Shown here piece after piece: positions 43,393 through 51,583 of a stretch of 61,521 nucleotides of DNA. Position 1 is the stretch's first letter, and every line of letters begins with the position of its first letter. The DNA lies in NCBI RefSeq assembly GCF_016902575.1, contig NZ_JACSNZ010000011.1, forward strand, positions 1-61,521, written 5' to 3'. This stretch comes from Pseudoflavonifractor capillosus (GTDB lineage: Bacteria > Bacillota > Clostridia > Oscillospirales > Oscillospiraceae). Made by a program: the position numbers and the translations under genes. The notes under the pieces were generated by a model. It was not told the DNA's origin and made no database searches. It saw only the letters and a list, made by a program, of their open reading frames with translations.

Positions 43393-44733
43393 TTAAGCCA
43401 ATGTTCTGCTCCAATCCATGCGGCGGTAATACCACAGGAAGGTGATGGAGCTGAGGGCCCAGGTGAGGGGATAGACCCAGTAGACCATCTGAATATCCCC
43501 GGTCAGGGGCACTGCAATGGCCAGGAAGGCCACCCGGATGATGCACCAGCACACCATCATGATAAACATGGGCACCATGGCCTTGCCGGCACCTCGCAGG
43601 ATGGAGGCCATGGCATGGGAGAAGGCCAGCAGGAAGTAGAACAAACCGGAGGTTCTGGACTTCTCCACCCCGTAGAGGATCACATCAGGGGAGGTGTCAA
43701 AGGCGGCGATGAGGTAGGGGGCCAGGGCAAATACCGCCACACCGATGAGCTCTGCCATGAGCACCGACACCAAGGTGCCAAATCTGGCCCCTCGTTTGGC
43801 CCGGTCGATGTCGTTGGCGCCCAGATTCTGACCCACAAAGGTGGTCATGGCCATGGTAAAGCTGGTGATGGGGAGGAAGCCAAAGCCCTCAATTTTAGAG
43901 TAGGCGCCCACGCCGGCCATGGCGGCGTCGCCAAAATGGTTGATGTTGGACTGTACCACCACGTTGGCAATGGCGATGATGGAGTTCTGCACGCCGGAGG
44001 GCAGGCCGAAGCGCACCACACGCTTGAGCATATCCCAGTTGAAACGGATACACCGCAGCTCCACCCGGTAGTTCTCCTTGACCCGCAGCAGCTGCCACAT
44101 ACACAAGACGGCACTGATATACTGGGCGATGATGGTGGCCAGAGCTGCCCCGTCCACCCCCATGTCCAGCCCTGCAATGAAAAACAGATCCAATACCACA
44201 TTGACCACCGAGGAGATGATCAGGTAGTACAGAGGGTGGCGGCTGTCACCCACGGCCTGGAGAATGCCCACGCAGATGTTATACATCACCGAGCCCAGGG
44301 AGCCCATGAAGTAGATGCTCAAATACAGCTGAGAGTTGTACATCACGTTGTCAGGGGTGTCCATCCACCGCAGGATCTGGGGGGAGAGGCCCACGCCCAC
44401 TGCCGTCATCATCACACCCGCCACCAGGCCGAAGGCCACGGTGGTGTGCACAGCAATGTGCAGCTCCTCCTCCTTATTGCCGCCGTAGTAGCGGGCAATG
44501 ACCACACCGGCGCCGATGGAGATGCCGCTCAAAAATCCAATGAGCATAAAAATAAGGCTGCCGGTGGAACTTACCGCAGCCAGGGCATTTTTACCCAGGA
44601 AATTTCCCACGATCAGGGAGTCGGCGGTGTTGTACAGCTGTTGGAACAAGTTGCCCAGCAAAATGGGCAGGGCAAAGTAGGTAATTCGTTTCCAAATGGC
44701 CCCTTGGGTCATGGGCTGAGTGGTACGTGACAT
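43393..44733 (-). CDS. MATE family efflux transporter
   Basis: The 446-residue protein has twelve predicted transmembrane helices in two homologous halves, with the family segments ALPILLGNLFQQLYNTADSL and GLPSGVQNSIIAIANVV. MATE proteins export drugs, dyes or metabolites by sodium or proton antiport. The start is placed at ATG 44733, seven bases after AGGA; ATG 44739 is nearly adjacent to that site. It stands alone. Substrate is unknown. Confidence 0.92.
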   Translation of the reverse strand: MSRTTQPMTQGAIWKRITYFALPILLGNLFQQLYNTADSLIVGNFLGKNALAAVSSTGSLIFMLIGFLSGISIGAGVVIARYYGGNKEEELHIAVHTTVAFGLVAGVMMTAVGVGLSPQILRWMDTPDNVMYNSQLYLSIYFMGSLGSVMYNICVGILQAVGDSRHPLYYLIISSVVNVVLDLFFIAGLDMGVDGAALATIIAQYISAVLCMWQLLRVKENYRVELRCIRFNWDMLKRVVRFGLPSGVQNSIIAIANVVVQSNINHFGDAAMAGVGAYSKIEGFGFLPITSFTMAMTTFVGQNLGANDIDRAKRGARFGTLVSVLMAELIGVAVFALAPYLIAAFDTSPDVILYGVEKSRTSGLFYFLLAFSHAMASILRGAGKAMVPMFIMMVCWCIIRVAFLAIAVPLTGDIQMVYWVYPLTWALSSITFLWYYRRMDWSRTLA

Positions 44734-44902
44734 TTTCATTTCCTTTCTCTATCTCAATTCATGTTCACTCAGTATATACCCCCTCTCTTTCTATGGCAAG
44801 ACTTCACAGGCAGAATCTGCGCTTTTGTTGGAACTACAACAGACAACAACCCTCCACTCTGATAGAATGTCATCAAAATCACCACATGAGGAGGACACTT
44901 CC

Positions 44903-45592
44903 ATGATTCGACGCATCATTGAAATTGACCAGAATAAGTGCAACGGCTGTGGGGCCTGCGCTAAGGCCTGCCACGAGGGGGCCATCGCCATGGTAGACGG
45001 CAAGGCCCAGCTCATTCGGGACGACTACTGTGACGGGCTGGGGGACTGCCTGCCCACCTGCCCCACCGGGGCCATTACCTTTGTGGAGCGGGAGGCCGCC
45101 CCCTACGACGAGGCTGCGGTCAAGGCCAACATGGCCGCCAAGGCTGCCCCTTCCCCTTGTGCCTGTCCGGGCAGCATGGCCCGGGCCCTCTCGCCCCAGG
45201 CGGAGACTGCCGCCCCCGCCCCTTCCCTCTCCCAGCTGCGCCAGTGGCCGGTGCAGATCAAGCTGGCCCCGGTCAGCGCCCCCTACTTCCAGGGTGCGCA
45301 CTTGCTCATTGCCGCCGACTGCACCGCCTACGCCTATGCGGGCTTCCATCAGGACTTCATCCGGGGCAAGGTGACCCTCATCGGCTGTCCCAAGCTGGAC
45401 ATGGTGGACTACACCGAAAAGCTCACCGCCATTCTCCGGGAAAATGACATCACCGCCCTCACCGTGGTGCGCATGGAGGTGCCCTGCTGCGGCGGCATCC
45501 AGCACGCCGCCACCCAGGCCCTGAAGGACAGCGGCAAGTTCATCCCCTGGCAGGTGGTGACCATCTCCACCGACGGGCGGATTTTGGCCTAA
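44903..45592 (+). CDS. Ferredoxin-like protein with two [4Fe-4S] motifs
   Basis: The 229-residue protein begins with a bacterial ferredoxin domain: CNGCGACAKACHEGA and a second, shorter set with CDGLGDCLPTCPTGA. It continues with a Pro/Ala-rich linker carrying CACP, then a C-terminal domain with GCPKLDMVDY and VPCCGG. It would transfer electrons or bind metal in the cytoplasm. Proteins of this layout occur in anaerobes as stand-alone ferredoxins of unknown partner. AGGAGG precedes ATG 44903. It lies 146 bp upstream of larE, but a terminator separates them. Confidence 0.85.
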   Translation: MIRRIIEIDQNKCNGCGACAKACHEGAIAMVDGKAQLIRDDYCDGLGDCLPTCPTGAITFVEREAAPYDEAAVKANMAAKAAPSPCACPGSMARALSPQAETAAPAPSLSQLRQWPVQIKLAPVSAPYFQGAHLLIAADCTAYAYAGFHQDFIRGKVTLIGCPKLDMVDYTEKLTAILRENDITALTVVRMEVPCCGGIQHAATQALKDSGKFIPWQVVTISTDGRILA

Positions 45593-45602
45593 ATCGGGGG
45601 CT

Positions 45603-45630
45603 TGACTTCTCCATCCCTTTCCTGTACCAT
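45603..45630 (+). promoter_or_regulatory. Candidate promoter of the lar operon
   Basis: TTGACT (45603-45608) and TACCAT (45625-45630) are 16 bp apart, 11 bp after the ferredoxin gene. A transcript from here would include the hairpin leader before larE. Confidence 0.45.
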
Positions 45631-45720
45631 TCACATAGCGGGTCTTTGTGTAACCGACCCGGCTCCATCCGGAGCCATGATTTGAGTTCAAAAAGGTACG
45701 CCCCAAAGGCGTACCTTTTT
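45631..45720 (+). promoter_or_regulatory. Hairpin leader with terminator before larE
   Basis: GGGTC pairs with GACCC (about 45640-45656), GGCTCC with GGAGCC (45661-45676), and AAAAAGGTACGCC (45690-45702) with GGCGTACCTTTTT (45708-45720), ending in a T-run just before the larE ribosome binding site. The last stem is a good terminator, so either the ferredoxin mRNA ends here or the leader attenuates larE. Confidence 0.6.
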
Positions 45721-45737
45721 CCTTTTAGGAGTGCACC

Positions 45738-46505
45738 ATGACATTACAGGAATTTTTTCAACAGCACCCCAAGGCCGCCCTGGCCTTCTCCGGAGGCACC
45801 GACTCCGCCTATCTTCTCTGGGCCGGGCGCACCTGGGGGGCGGACGTGCGGCCCTACTATATCTCCACTCCCTTCCAACCCGCCTGGGAACGCAGGGATG
45901 CTCAGCGTCTGGCCCAAGAGCTGGGTGTGCCCTTAACAGTGGTGGAGCTGGACGTGCTGTCTTGTCCACAGGTGGCCGCCAACCCCAAAAATCGGTGCTA
46001 TCACTGCAAAAAGGCCCTCTTTTCCGCCCTGCGCCAGCGGGCCCAGGCGGACGGCTTCTCCCTGCTGCTGGACGGCACCAACGCCTCGGACGACGCAAAC
46101 GACCGTCCGGGGATGAAGGCCCTGGGTGAGCTGGAGGTGCGCTCTCCCCTTCGGGAATGCGGCATCACCAAGGCCCAAGTGCGCACCTTGAGCCGTGAGG
46201 CGGGGCTTTTCACCTGGGACAAACCCGCCTACGCCTGTCTTGCCACCCGGATTCCCACGGGTACCCCCATTGTGGCGGAGGATTTGGCCCGGGTGGAGGC
46301 TGGGGAGGACGCCCTGTTCTCCCTGGGCTACACTGATTTTCGCATCCGGCTGCGGGGCGACACCGGTGTCATCCAGCTGCCAGAAGCGCAGATGGCCCAG
46401 GCTGTGGCCCAGCGCCAGACCTTGCTGGACGCCCTCTCCCCCTACTTTTCCCACACGGTGCTGGACTTGCAGCCCCGGCAGAAGGAGGATCTTCATGGAC
46501 AATAA
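45738..46505 (+). CDS. larE: LarE, sulfur transferase for nickel-pincer cofactor
   Basis: The 255-residue PP-loop ATP pyrophosphatase adenylylates the pyridinium dicarboxylate mononucleotide and inserts sulfur, making the thiocarboxylate arms of the nickel-pincer nucleotide. The PP-loop is FSGGTDSAY near residues 18-26. Three cysteines stand out: Cys87 and Cys90 in NRCYHCK, and Cys167 in ACLATRIP. Three cysteines suit a [4Fe-4S] LarE rather than one that sacrifices its own sulfur; this is inference. TTAGGAG precedes ATG 45738. It overlaps larB by 11 nt. Confidence 0.93.
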   Translation: MTLQEFFQQHPKAALAFSGGTDSAYLLWAGRTWGADVRPYYISTPFQPAWERRDAQRLAQELGVPLTVVELDVLSCPQVAANPKNRCYHCKKALFSALRQRAQADGFSLLLDGTNASDDANDRPGMKALGELEVRSPLRECGITKAQVRTLSREAGLFTWDKPAYACLATRIPTGTPIVAEDLARVEAGEDALFSLGYTDFRIRLRGDTGVIQLPEAQMAQAVAQRQTLLDALSPYFSHTVLDLQPRQKEDLHGQ

Positions 46506-47256
46506 ACAGGATGTGCTCTCCCTGCTGCGGGAGGTGGCGGATGGCTCCGTCACTCCGGAACAGGCCATGCTGGAGCTGAAACGCTCCCCCTTTGAAAATT
46601 TGGGATATGCCCGGGTGGACACCCACCGCCCCCTGCGCCAGGGGGCCTCAGAGGTGATCTACGGGGCGGGAAAGACCCCCCAGCAGATTGCGGGCATTGC
46701 CGCTGCCATGATGGAAAACGGCAGCCACAACATTTTGGTCACCCGCCTGGATGAGGAAAAAGCCGCGCTGGTGGCCCAGGAGCTGCCCATGGACTATTAC
46801 CCTGTCCCCCGCATCGGGGTGGTGAGCCCCAAGCCCCACCCCCAGGTGGGCTCCATCGTGGTGGCCACCGGGGGCACCAGCGATATGCCGGTGGCGGAGG
46901 AAGCCGCCCTCACCGCCGAGGTGCTGGGCAACCGGGTCACCCGGCTCTACGACGTGGGGGTGGCAGGGCTGCACCGGCTGCTGTCCTCCCTGGATGTGCT
47001 GATGCAGGCCCGGGTGGTCATCGCCGTGGCCGGCATGGAAGGGGCTTTGGCCTCGGTGGTGGGTGGTCTGGTGGACTGCCCCGTCATCGCCGTGCCCACC
47101 AGCGTGGGGTATGGGGCCAACTTCGGTGGCCTGTCTGCCCTGCTGGCCATGCTCAACTCCTGCGCCTCGGGGTGCAGCGTGGTGAACATCGACAACGGCT
47201 TTGGGGCCGGGTTCCTGGCCAGCCGCATCAACCAAATGGAGGGTCTGCCGCAATGA
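46495..47256 (+). CDS. larB: LarB, NaAD carboxylase/hydrolase for nickel-pincer cofactor
   Basis: The 253-residue enzyme carboxylates nicotinic acid adenine dinucleotide and releases AMP, giving the dicarboxylated pyridinium mononucleotide. It resembles PurE in its C-terminal half (VVATGGTSDMPVAEEAALTA, YDVGVAGLHRLLSSLD, VAGMEGALASVVGGL). The start is ATG 46495 after GGAGG, overlapping the larE end; its stop overlaps larC (ATGA). Tight coupling implies stoichiometric production. Confidence 0.94.
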   Translation: MDNKQDVLSLLREVADGSVTPEQAMLELKRSPFENLGYARVDTHRPLRQGASEVIYGAGKTPQQIAGIAAAMMENGSHNILVTRLDEEKAALVAQELPMDYYPVPRIGVVSPKPHPQVGSIVVATGGTSDMPVAEEAALTAEVLGNRVTRLYDVGVAGLHRLLSSLDVLMQARVVIAVAGMEGALASVVGGLVDCPVIAVPTSVGYGANFGGLSALLAMLNSCASGCSVVNIDNGFGAGFLASRINQMEGLPQ

Positions 47257-48479
47257 ATACCTTATATTTGCAATGCAACATGGGCGCTGCTGGAGATATG
47301 CTCACCGCCGCCCTCTATGAACTGCTGCCCGATCCGGAGCAATTTCTCCACGACCTGAACCATATGGGGCTGCCTGGGGTGGAGTTTCACCCCCTCCCCG
47401 CCCAGTCCTGCGGCATCACCGGCACCCATATGGATGTGGTGGTCCACGGGGAGCGGGAAGAGAGCGTGGATCACCACCATGACCACCATCATGACCACGA
47501 CCACGAGCACCATCACCATGAGCATGAGCACAGCCACCAGCACCATCATCACCACACCTCCCTCCATGACGTGGAACATCTCATCTCCCACCTGAATCTC
47601 CCCGCCCCGGTGCTGGAACAGGCCCGAGGGGTATACCACCGTCTGGCCCAGGCGGAGTCCAAGGCCCACGGACAGCCGGTAGACCTGGTACACTTCCATG
47701 AGGTGGGGGCGCTGGATGCCGTGGCAGATGTGGCGGCGGCCTGCTATGCCCTCTATCTTCTCAACCCCCATCAGGTAGTGGTCTCCCCGGTCCATGTGGG
47801 CAGCGGCATGGTGCGCTGCGCCCATGGCATTGTCCCCGTCCCCGCCCCTGCCACCTCCCACCTGCTGGAGGGGGTGCCCTGCTACGGTGGGGACATCCAT
47901 GGGGAATTGTGTACCCCCACTGGGGCGGCGCTGCTGACCACCTTTGCCACTCATTTTGGCCCCATGCCCCCCATGGTGCTGGAGAAAACCGGGTACGGCA
48001 TGGGGAAAAAGGAATTTCCCGCCGCCAACTGTGTCCGGGCCATGTGGGGCCACACCCAGGAGCAGAGCGGCGAGATTTTGGAGCTGGTGTGCAACCTGGA
48101 CGACATGACCCCGGAATCTCTCTCCTTTGCCTGCCAGCGGCTGCTGGAGGAGGGAGCGCTGGACGTGTACACCCTCCCCGGGTGCATGAAAAAGGGCCGT
48201 CCGGGCTGGCAGCTGGCGGTGCTGTGCAGTCCGGATCAGAAGGATGCCATGATTGGCCAGGTGTTTGCCCAGACCTCCACCACCGGCCTGCGGGTCCGTG
48301 TGTGTGAAAAGCATGTGCTGGACTATACCATCACCACCCGGGACACCTCCTATGGCCCCGTACGGGTGAAGAAGGCCCAGGGCTATGGGGTCAGCCGCTC
48401 CAAACCGGAATACGAGGACATGGCCCGCATCGCCCGGACGCACAAGATCACCCTGAAACAGATATTCCACAGGGACTAA
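47253..48479 (+). CDS. larC: LarC, nickel insertase for nickel-pincer cofactor
   Basis: The 408-residue cyclometallase inserts nickel in a CTP-dependent reaction. It starts YLQCNMGAAGDMLTAALYELL and includes HFHEVGALDAVADV and VCNLDDMTPE. Residues 74-101 form a His-rich stretch (20 His in 28 residues) expected to bind nickel. It is one continuous frame, unlike the L. plantarum gene that needs a programmed frameshift. No larA (lactate racemase) is in the window, so the cofactor's client enzyme is elsewhere. Confidence 0.94.
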   Translation: MNTLYLQCNMGAAGDMLTAALYELLPDPEQFLHDLNHMGLPGVEFHPLPAQSCGITGTHMDVVVHGEREESVDHHHDHHHDHDHEHHHHEHEHSHQHHHHHTSLHDVEHLISHLNLPAPVLEQARGVYHRLAQAESKAHGQPVDLVHFHEVGALDAVADVAAACYALYLLNPHQVVVSPVHVGSGMVRCAHGIVPVPAPATSHLLEGVPCYGGDIHGELCTPTGAALLTTFATHFGPMPPMVLEKTGYGMGKKEFPAANCVRAMWGHTQEQSGEILELVCNLDDMTPESLSFACQRLLEEGALDVYTLPGCMKKGRPGWQLAVLCSPDQKDAMIGQVFAQTSTTGLRVRVCEKHVLDYTITTRDTSYGPVRVKKAQGYGVSRSKPEYEDMARIARTHKITLKQIFHRD

Positions 48480-49100
48480 CCCATGCCCCTTCCCTCTTCA
48501 CTGGCAGGGGAGACGCGCTCCGCTGGGCCCCATTTCTCCACGATGAGAAATGGGGGAAAGAATCGCCAAAGGCGGGTCCTTCCCCCGCCTTGTGGAATCC
48601 ACCCTGCTGGTACTGGCTGCTCCTGCGTCCTTCTCTTTCTGGCCCTTGGACCGGTGGGGTCACATAGATGGCCTGGCAACTCTAAAGGAACTGCTTTCTT
48701 CTCTGGTAGATGTGACTTCTACCGCCAGGGCCTTCCTCTGGCGAGCAGCTGTTCCCAGCTGCCGGTGGACTGGCTCCCGGCGGTGGCTACACCGCACCAC
48801 CAGAGTAGGCCCGGACGGGGGAACCGCCCAGCCATAGGGCCAGCTGCCATGGTGGCCTGGTGTAGTGGCACTATAGGCGCCACCGTAAAGGTGACGGGCC
48901 GAAAACGGGCTTGACGCACATCCGGTCCCGTACCCCAAGGGGGGTACTTAGGGGGGAACGCCCTAAGCGGGTTTTGGTTCCTTTTGCCCGAACAAAAGGA
49001 ACCCCCAGCGGGTAGCGTCCCCGCCAGACTGGCAAGGCTACTCCAGCGAAGAGCAAAGAAGTGTGTTCCTAATCGGAGCACGGGGACTGGAAAAGACACA
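48480..49100. other. ORF-poor, hairpin-rich block
   Basis: No credible gene occurs. Stable pairings are abundant: CCCCATTTCTC/GAGAAATGGGG (about 48530-48554), GTCACAT (48659-48665) with ATGTGAC (48710-48716), CGGTG/CACCG (48781-48794), GTACCCC/GGGGTAC (48930-48947), CTTAGGG/CCCTAAG (48947-48967) and an 11-bp perfect stem at 48976-49003. It could be a noncoding RNA, a decayed mobile element or a dispersed repeat; I cannot decide. Confidence 0.5.
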
Positions 49101-49109
49101 TAAAAACTT

Positions 49110-49140
49110 GGGAGCGGCTCAAAAAGCCGCTCCCATCTCT
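49110..49140 (-). terminator. Terminator of ribU
   Basis: GGGAGCGGCT pairs with AGCCGCTCCC. On the minus strand it is followed by CAAGTTTTTATG, downstream of ribU. Confidence 0.75.
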
Positions 49141-49201
49141 CTATTCGGTGCGAAAAAAGGAGAGCAGCGAAACTTTCGTCTCGTTGCTCTCCATATCGAT
49201 G

Positions 49202-49924
49202 TCAGCGCATCCGCAGCAGCCGCTCCACCCGCTTATAGAGCAGGGTGGTGAGCAGGGAAACGATGGCGCCTTTGACAATGTTGAAGGGCACCACGGCAAA
49301 GAGCACCAGAGTAGACACGCTGTTGATCATGCCGTTGACGGAAGTGCCCATGGCCACCAGCTGCTCCAGGGGCAGGCCGTAGAGGGCGGAGAAGGCGGGC
49401 AGGAGATAGACGGCGTTGAAGAAGCTGCCGAAGACGCTCATCACCACGGTTCCAGTGACCATACCCACCAGGGCACCCTTCTTGGTCTTACAGCGGTGAT
49501 AGATGATGGTGGCGGGAAGGATGAAGGAGCAGCCCACCACGAAGTTGGCAAAGTCGCCCACAAAGGCGGTGGTGGTACCTTTGAGCAGCAGCTTGAGGAT
49601 GATCTTGGCCAGCTCACACACCACGCCGGCCACAGGGCCCAGGGAGAAGGAGCAGATGAGTACGGGCACCTCGCTCAAGTCGATCTCATAGAAGCTGGGT
49701 GCAAAGGGCAGGGGAAATTCAAAGTACATCAGCAGCCCACCCATGGCGGCAAAAATGCCGATGTAAGCGGCCCGCCGTGCTGCACTCTGGCGGGGCAGCT
49801 TCAGCCACACCCGTTCCACCAGCACTGCAACCACAAATAGAGCGGCAAATACCGCCAGGCACACCAGCACATAGCCCACGTTGTCCTGCACCGTATTCCA
49901 CAGTGCCGTCAGGTTGTTCCACAT
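49202..49924 (-). CDS. ribU: RibU, riboflavin-specific S component of an ECF transporter
   Basis: The 240-residue membrane protein has six hydrophobic helices and RibU-like segments (GGLLMYFEFPLPFAPSFYEID followed by LSEVPVLI, GDFANFVVGCSF). It binds riboflavin and works with the shared EcfA/EcfT module encoded elsewhere. It follows an FMN riboswitch, which confirms the substrate. The start is ATG 49924, nine bases after GGAGG; an upstream in-frame ATG adds 14 residues and no family match. Confidence 0.93.
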   Translation of the reverse strand: MWNNLTALWNTVQDNVGYVLVCLAVFAALFVVAVLVERVWLKLPRQSAARRAAYIGIFAAMGGLLMYFEFPLPFAPSFYEIDLSEVPVLICSFSLGPVAGVVCELAKIILKLLLKGTTTAFVGDFANFVVGCSFILPATIIYHRCKTKKGALVGMVTGTVVMSVFGSFFNAVYLLPAFSALYGLPLEQLVAMGTSVNGMINSVSTLVLFAVVPFNIVKGAIVSLLTTLLYKRVERLLRMR

Positions 49925-50003
49925 AATAAAAAACCTCCAAATGATATTGAGACGCCAAAACGCCAATGCCGTTCAGGCGCAACAACCCACTTGGAGCCCT
50001 TGC

Positions 50004-50127
50004 ACATCCTCTTCCATCCGGACTATCACCGTTGGTCCCGGAGTTTCACCGAGTCAGCCACAGAGCCAACGCTCTGCGGGTCGCGGACTATACCGCCAGT
50101 GGGGAATTTCACCCCGCCCTGAAGACA
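50004..50127 (-). promoter_or_regulatory. FMN riboswitch (RFN element) upstream of ribU
   Basis: On the minus strand the element begins with AGGGCGGGGTGAAATTCCCC and ends with GATAGTCCGGATGGAAGAGG. Internal conserved parts include CCACTGGCGGTATAGTCCGC (split across the loop) and GACTCGGTG. FMN binding should lower riboflavin uptake by ribU. Confidence 0.95.
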
Positions 50128-50152
50128 TGGTATTCACTTGTCTCTGCCCGTC

Positions 50153-50180
50153 ATTATAGCACGGGGGATAAAAATTGCAA
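50153..50180 (-). promoter_or_regulatory. Promoter of the FMN riboswitch/ribU transcript
   Basis: Minus-strand TTGCAA (plus 50175-50180) and TATAAT (plus 50153-50158) are 16 bp apart and lie about 25 bp before the riboswitch. Confidence 0.75.
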
Positions 50181-50260
50181 GATGTTTTTTCCTCCAGAAC
50201 ATTGACGCAGCCCTTCTCCTCATGTAAAATAGAACAAACGTGCTATTGGAGGAGTGCACC

Positions 50261-50794
50261 ATGAATCCACTTCAAACCTGCTGTTTCACCGGGCACCGCC
50301 CGGAAAAGCTGCCCTGGGGGGAACAGGAGGGCCACCCCCACTGTGTGGCGCTGAAAAAGAGCCTGCAAGCTCAGCTGGAGGCGGTGTATCAGCGGGGCTA
50401 TCGCCACTTCATCTGCGGCATGGCCCGGGGAGCGGACTTTTACTTTGCCGAGGGGGTACTGGCACTGCGGGAGGCCCACAGCGATGTGACGCTGGAGGGG
50501 GCGCTGCCCTGTCTGGGTCAGGCCAGCAAGTGGAACGAAGCGGATCGGATGCGCTGGCACCGGCTGGTGGAGGCCTGTGACAAGACCACCTTGGTGCAAG
50601 AGCACTACGACCGCCACTGTATGCTGCGCCGGGATCGATACATGGTGGACCAGTCCTCCGCCCTTCTGGCGGTGTTCAACGGCACCCGGGGCGGCACCCA
50701 ATACACCCTAAACTATGCCATGGAGCGACGGCTTGACATTTATCTCTTTGACCTAAACCACCCCGCAACCCCTCCCACCCATCTGTCCCCGTAA
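50261..50794 (+). CDS. SLOG-domain protein (DUF1273/YpsA-like)
   Basis: The 177-residue protein has the nucleotide-binding pattern of the SLOG superfamily: CCFTGHRPEKLPW near the N-terminus, YRHFICGMARGADFYFAEGV and VFNGTRGGTQYTLNYA. Some relatives (YpsA) are linked to cell division or stress, others sense nucleotide signals in defence; this small stand-alone form has no assigned role. GGAGGAGTGCACC precedes ATG 50261. It is divergent from ribU and just upstream of the infC promoter. Confidence 0.88.
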   Translation: MNPLQTCCFTGHRPEKLPWGEQEGHPHCVALKKSLQAQLEAVYQRGYRHFICGMARGADFYFAEGVLALREAHSDVTLEGALPCLGQASKWNEADRMRWHRLVEACDKTTLVQEHYDRHCMLRRDRYMVDQSSALLAVFNGTRGGTQYTLNYAMERRLDIYLFDLNHPATPPTHLSP

Positions 50795-50809
50795 TTTTCA
50801 AAAAAGTTC

Positions 50810-50838
50810 TTGACACCAGCAGTATCGCTTGATATAAT
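50810..50838 (+). promoter_or_regulatory. Promoter of infC-rpmI-rplT
   Basis: A perfect consensus promoter: TTGACA (50810-50815), 17-bp spacer, TATAAT (50833-50838). The transcript begins near 50845 with a leader of about 160 nt. Confidence 0.9.
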
Positions 50839-50845
50839 ACTCGGG

Positions 50846-51005
50846 CAAAAGAAAGTAGGAATGGCACCGCCGTCCTCACCTCCAGCCCAGGGCAAAGAGG
50901 TCAACATGGTAAAACACGCAGTCTGGTGTAGATTTGCGTTTTTTGTTGTGGATGTGGGTGCTATTGCTGCACTCACATTTTTTGTTTCTCAGGAGGTGCT
51001 TTGCC
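50846..51005 (+). promoter_or_regulatory. infC leader with internal terminator (L20-leader-like)
   Basis: The leader holds several pairings and ends in an ATGTGGGTG...CACTCACAT hairpin followed by TTTTTT (about 50948-50990), directly before the infC ribosome binding site. Firmicutes infC operons are commonly controlled by L20 through such a leader. I assign the type by position and architecture, not by matching every conserved base. Confidence 0.7.
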
Positions 51006-51533
51006 ATAGCTAACCCAACCCATCAGATCAATGAGGAGATCCGTGACCGCGAGGTACGCCTGATTGGCGCCGACGGCGACCAGCTGGGTGTGATGTCCGC
51101 TGCCCAGGCCCAGCGCCATGCCGACGAGGCAGGTTTGGATCTGGTCAAAATCTCTCCCAACGCCGTTCCCCCTGTGTGCAAGCTCATGGACTATGGCAAG
51201 TTCAAGTTCGAGCAGGCCAAGCGGGAGAAGGAGGCCAAGAAGAACCAGCACGTCGTCGAGATCAAGGAAGTGCGCATGTCCCCTGGCATCGACATCGGTG
51301 ATTTCAACACCAAGCTGCGTAACGCCCAGAAGTTCCTGGCTGACGGCAACCGTGTGAAGGTCACTGTGCGATTCCGTGGCCGTGAGATGGCTCACACCGA
51401 CATCGGCAAGAATCTTCTCATGGACTTTGCTCAGCAGTGTGCCGAGCTGGCCAACCTGGACAAGGAGCCCAAGCTGGAGGGTCGGCATATGAGCATTTTC
51501 CTCTCCGCCAAAAGCAGCAAGACCAACAAGTAA
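51006..51533 (+). CDS. infC: Translation initiation factor IF-3, ATA start
   Basis: The 175-residue factor shows the IF3 domains: INEEIRDREVRLIGADGDQ, PPVCKLMDYGKFKFEQAK, KEVRMSPGIDIGDFNTKL and RGREMAHTDIG. AGGAGG ends 9 nt before ATA 51006, in frame with the conserved N-terminus; no ATG, GTG or TTG is available there (the nearby TTG is out of frame). A rare start codon is the known device by which IF-3 represses its own synthesis. The upstream in-frame ATG at 50934 lies inside the leader terminator and is not credible. Confidence 0.9.
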   Translation: MANPTHQINEEIRDREVRLIGADGDQLGVMSAAQAQRHADEAGLDLVKISPNAVPPVCKLMDYGKFKFEQAKREKEAKKNQHVVEIKEVRMSPGIDIGDFNTKLRNAQKFLADGNRVKVTVRFRGREMAHTDIGKNLLMDFAQQCAELANLDKEPKLEGRHMSIFLSAKSSKTNK

Positions 51534-51583
51534 ATTCTCAGGGCACCCGTTGCCCCAACTAAAGAGTAAAGGAGATAACCACC

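Noticed and set aside
48483-48914. Open frames in the block after larC
   Set aside because: They overlap strong hairpins in several frames, have no clear ribosome binding site and no recognisable domain. I treat the region as noncoding.
50934-51005. Upstream ATG extension of infC
   Set aside because: It lies in the leader terminator hairpin, encodes a Leu/Phe-rich segment unlike IF-3, and has no ribosome binding site.
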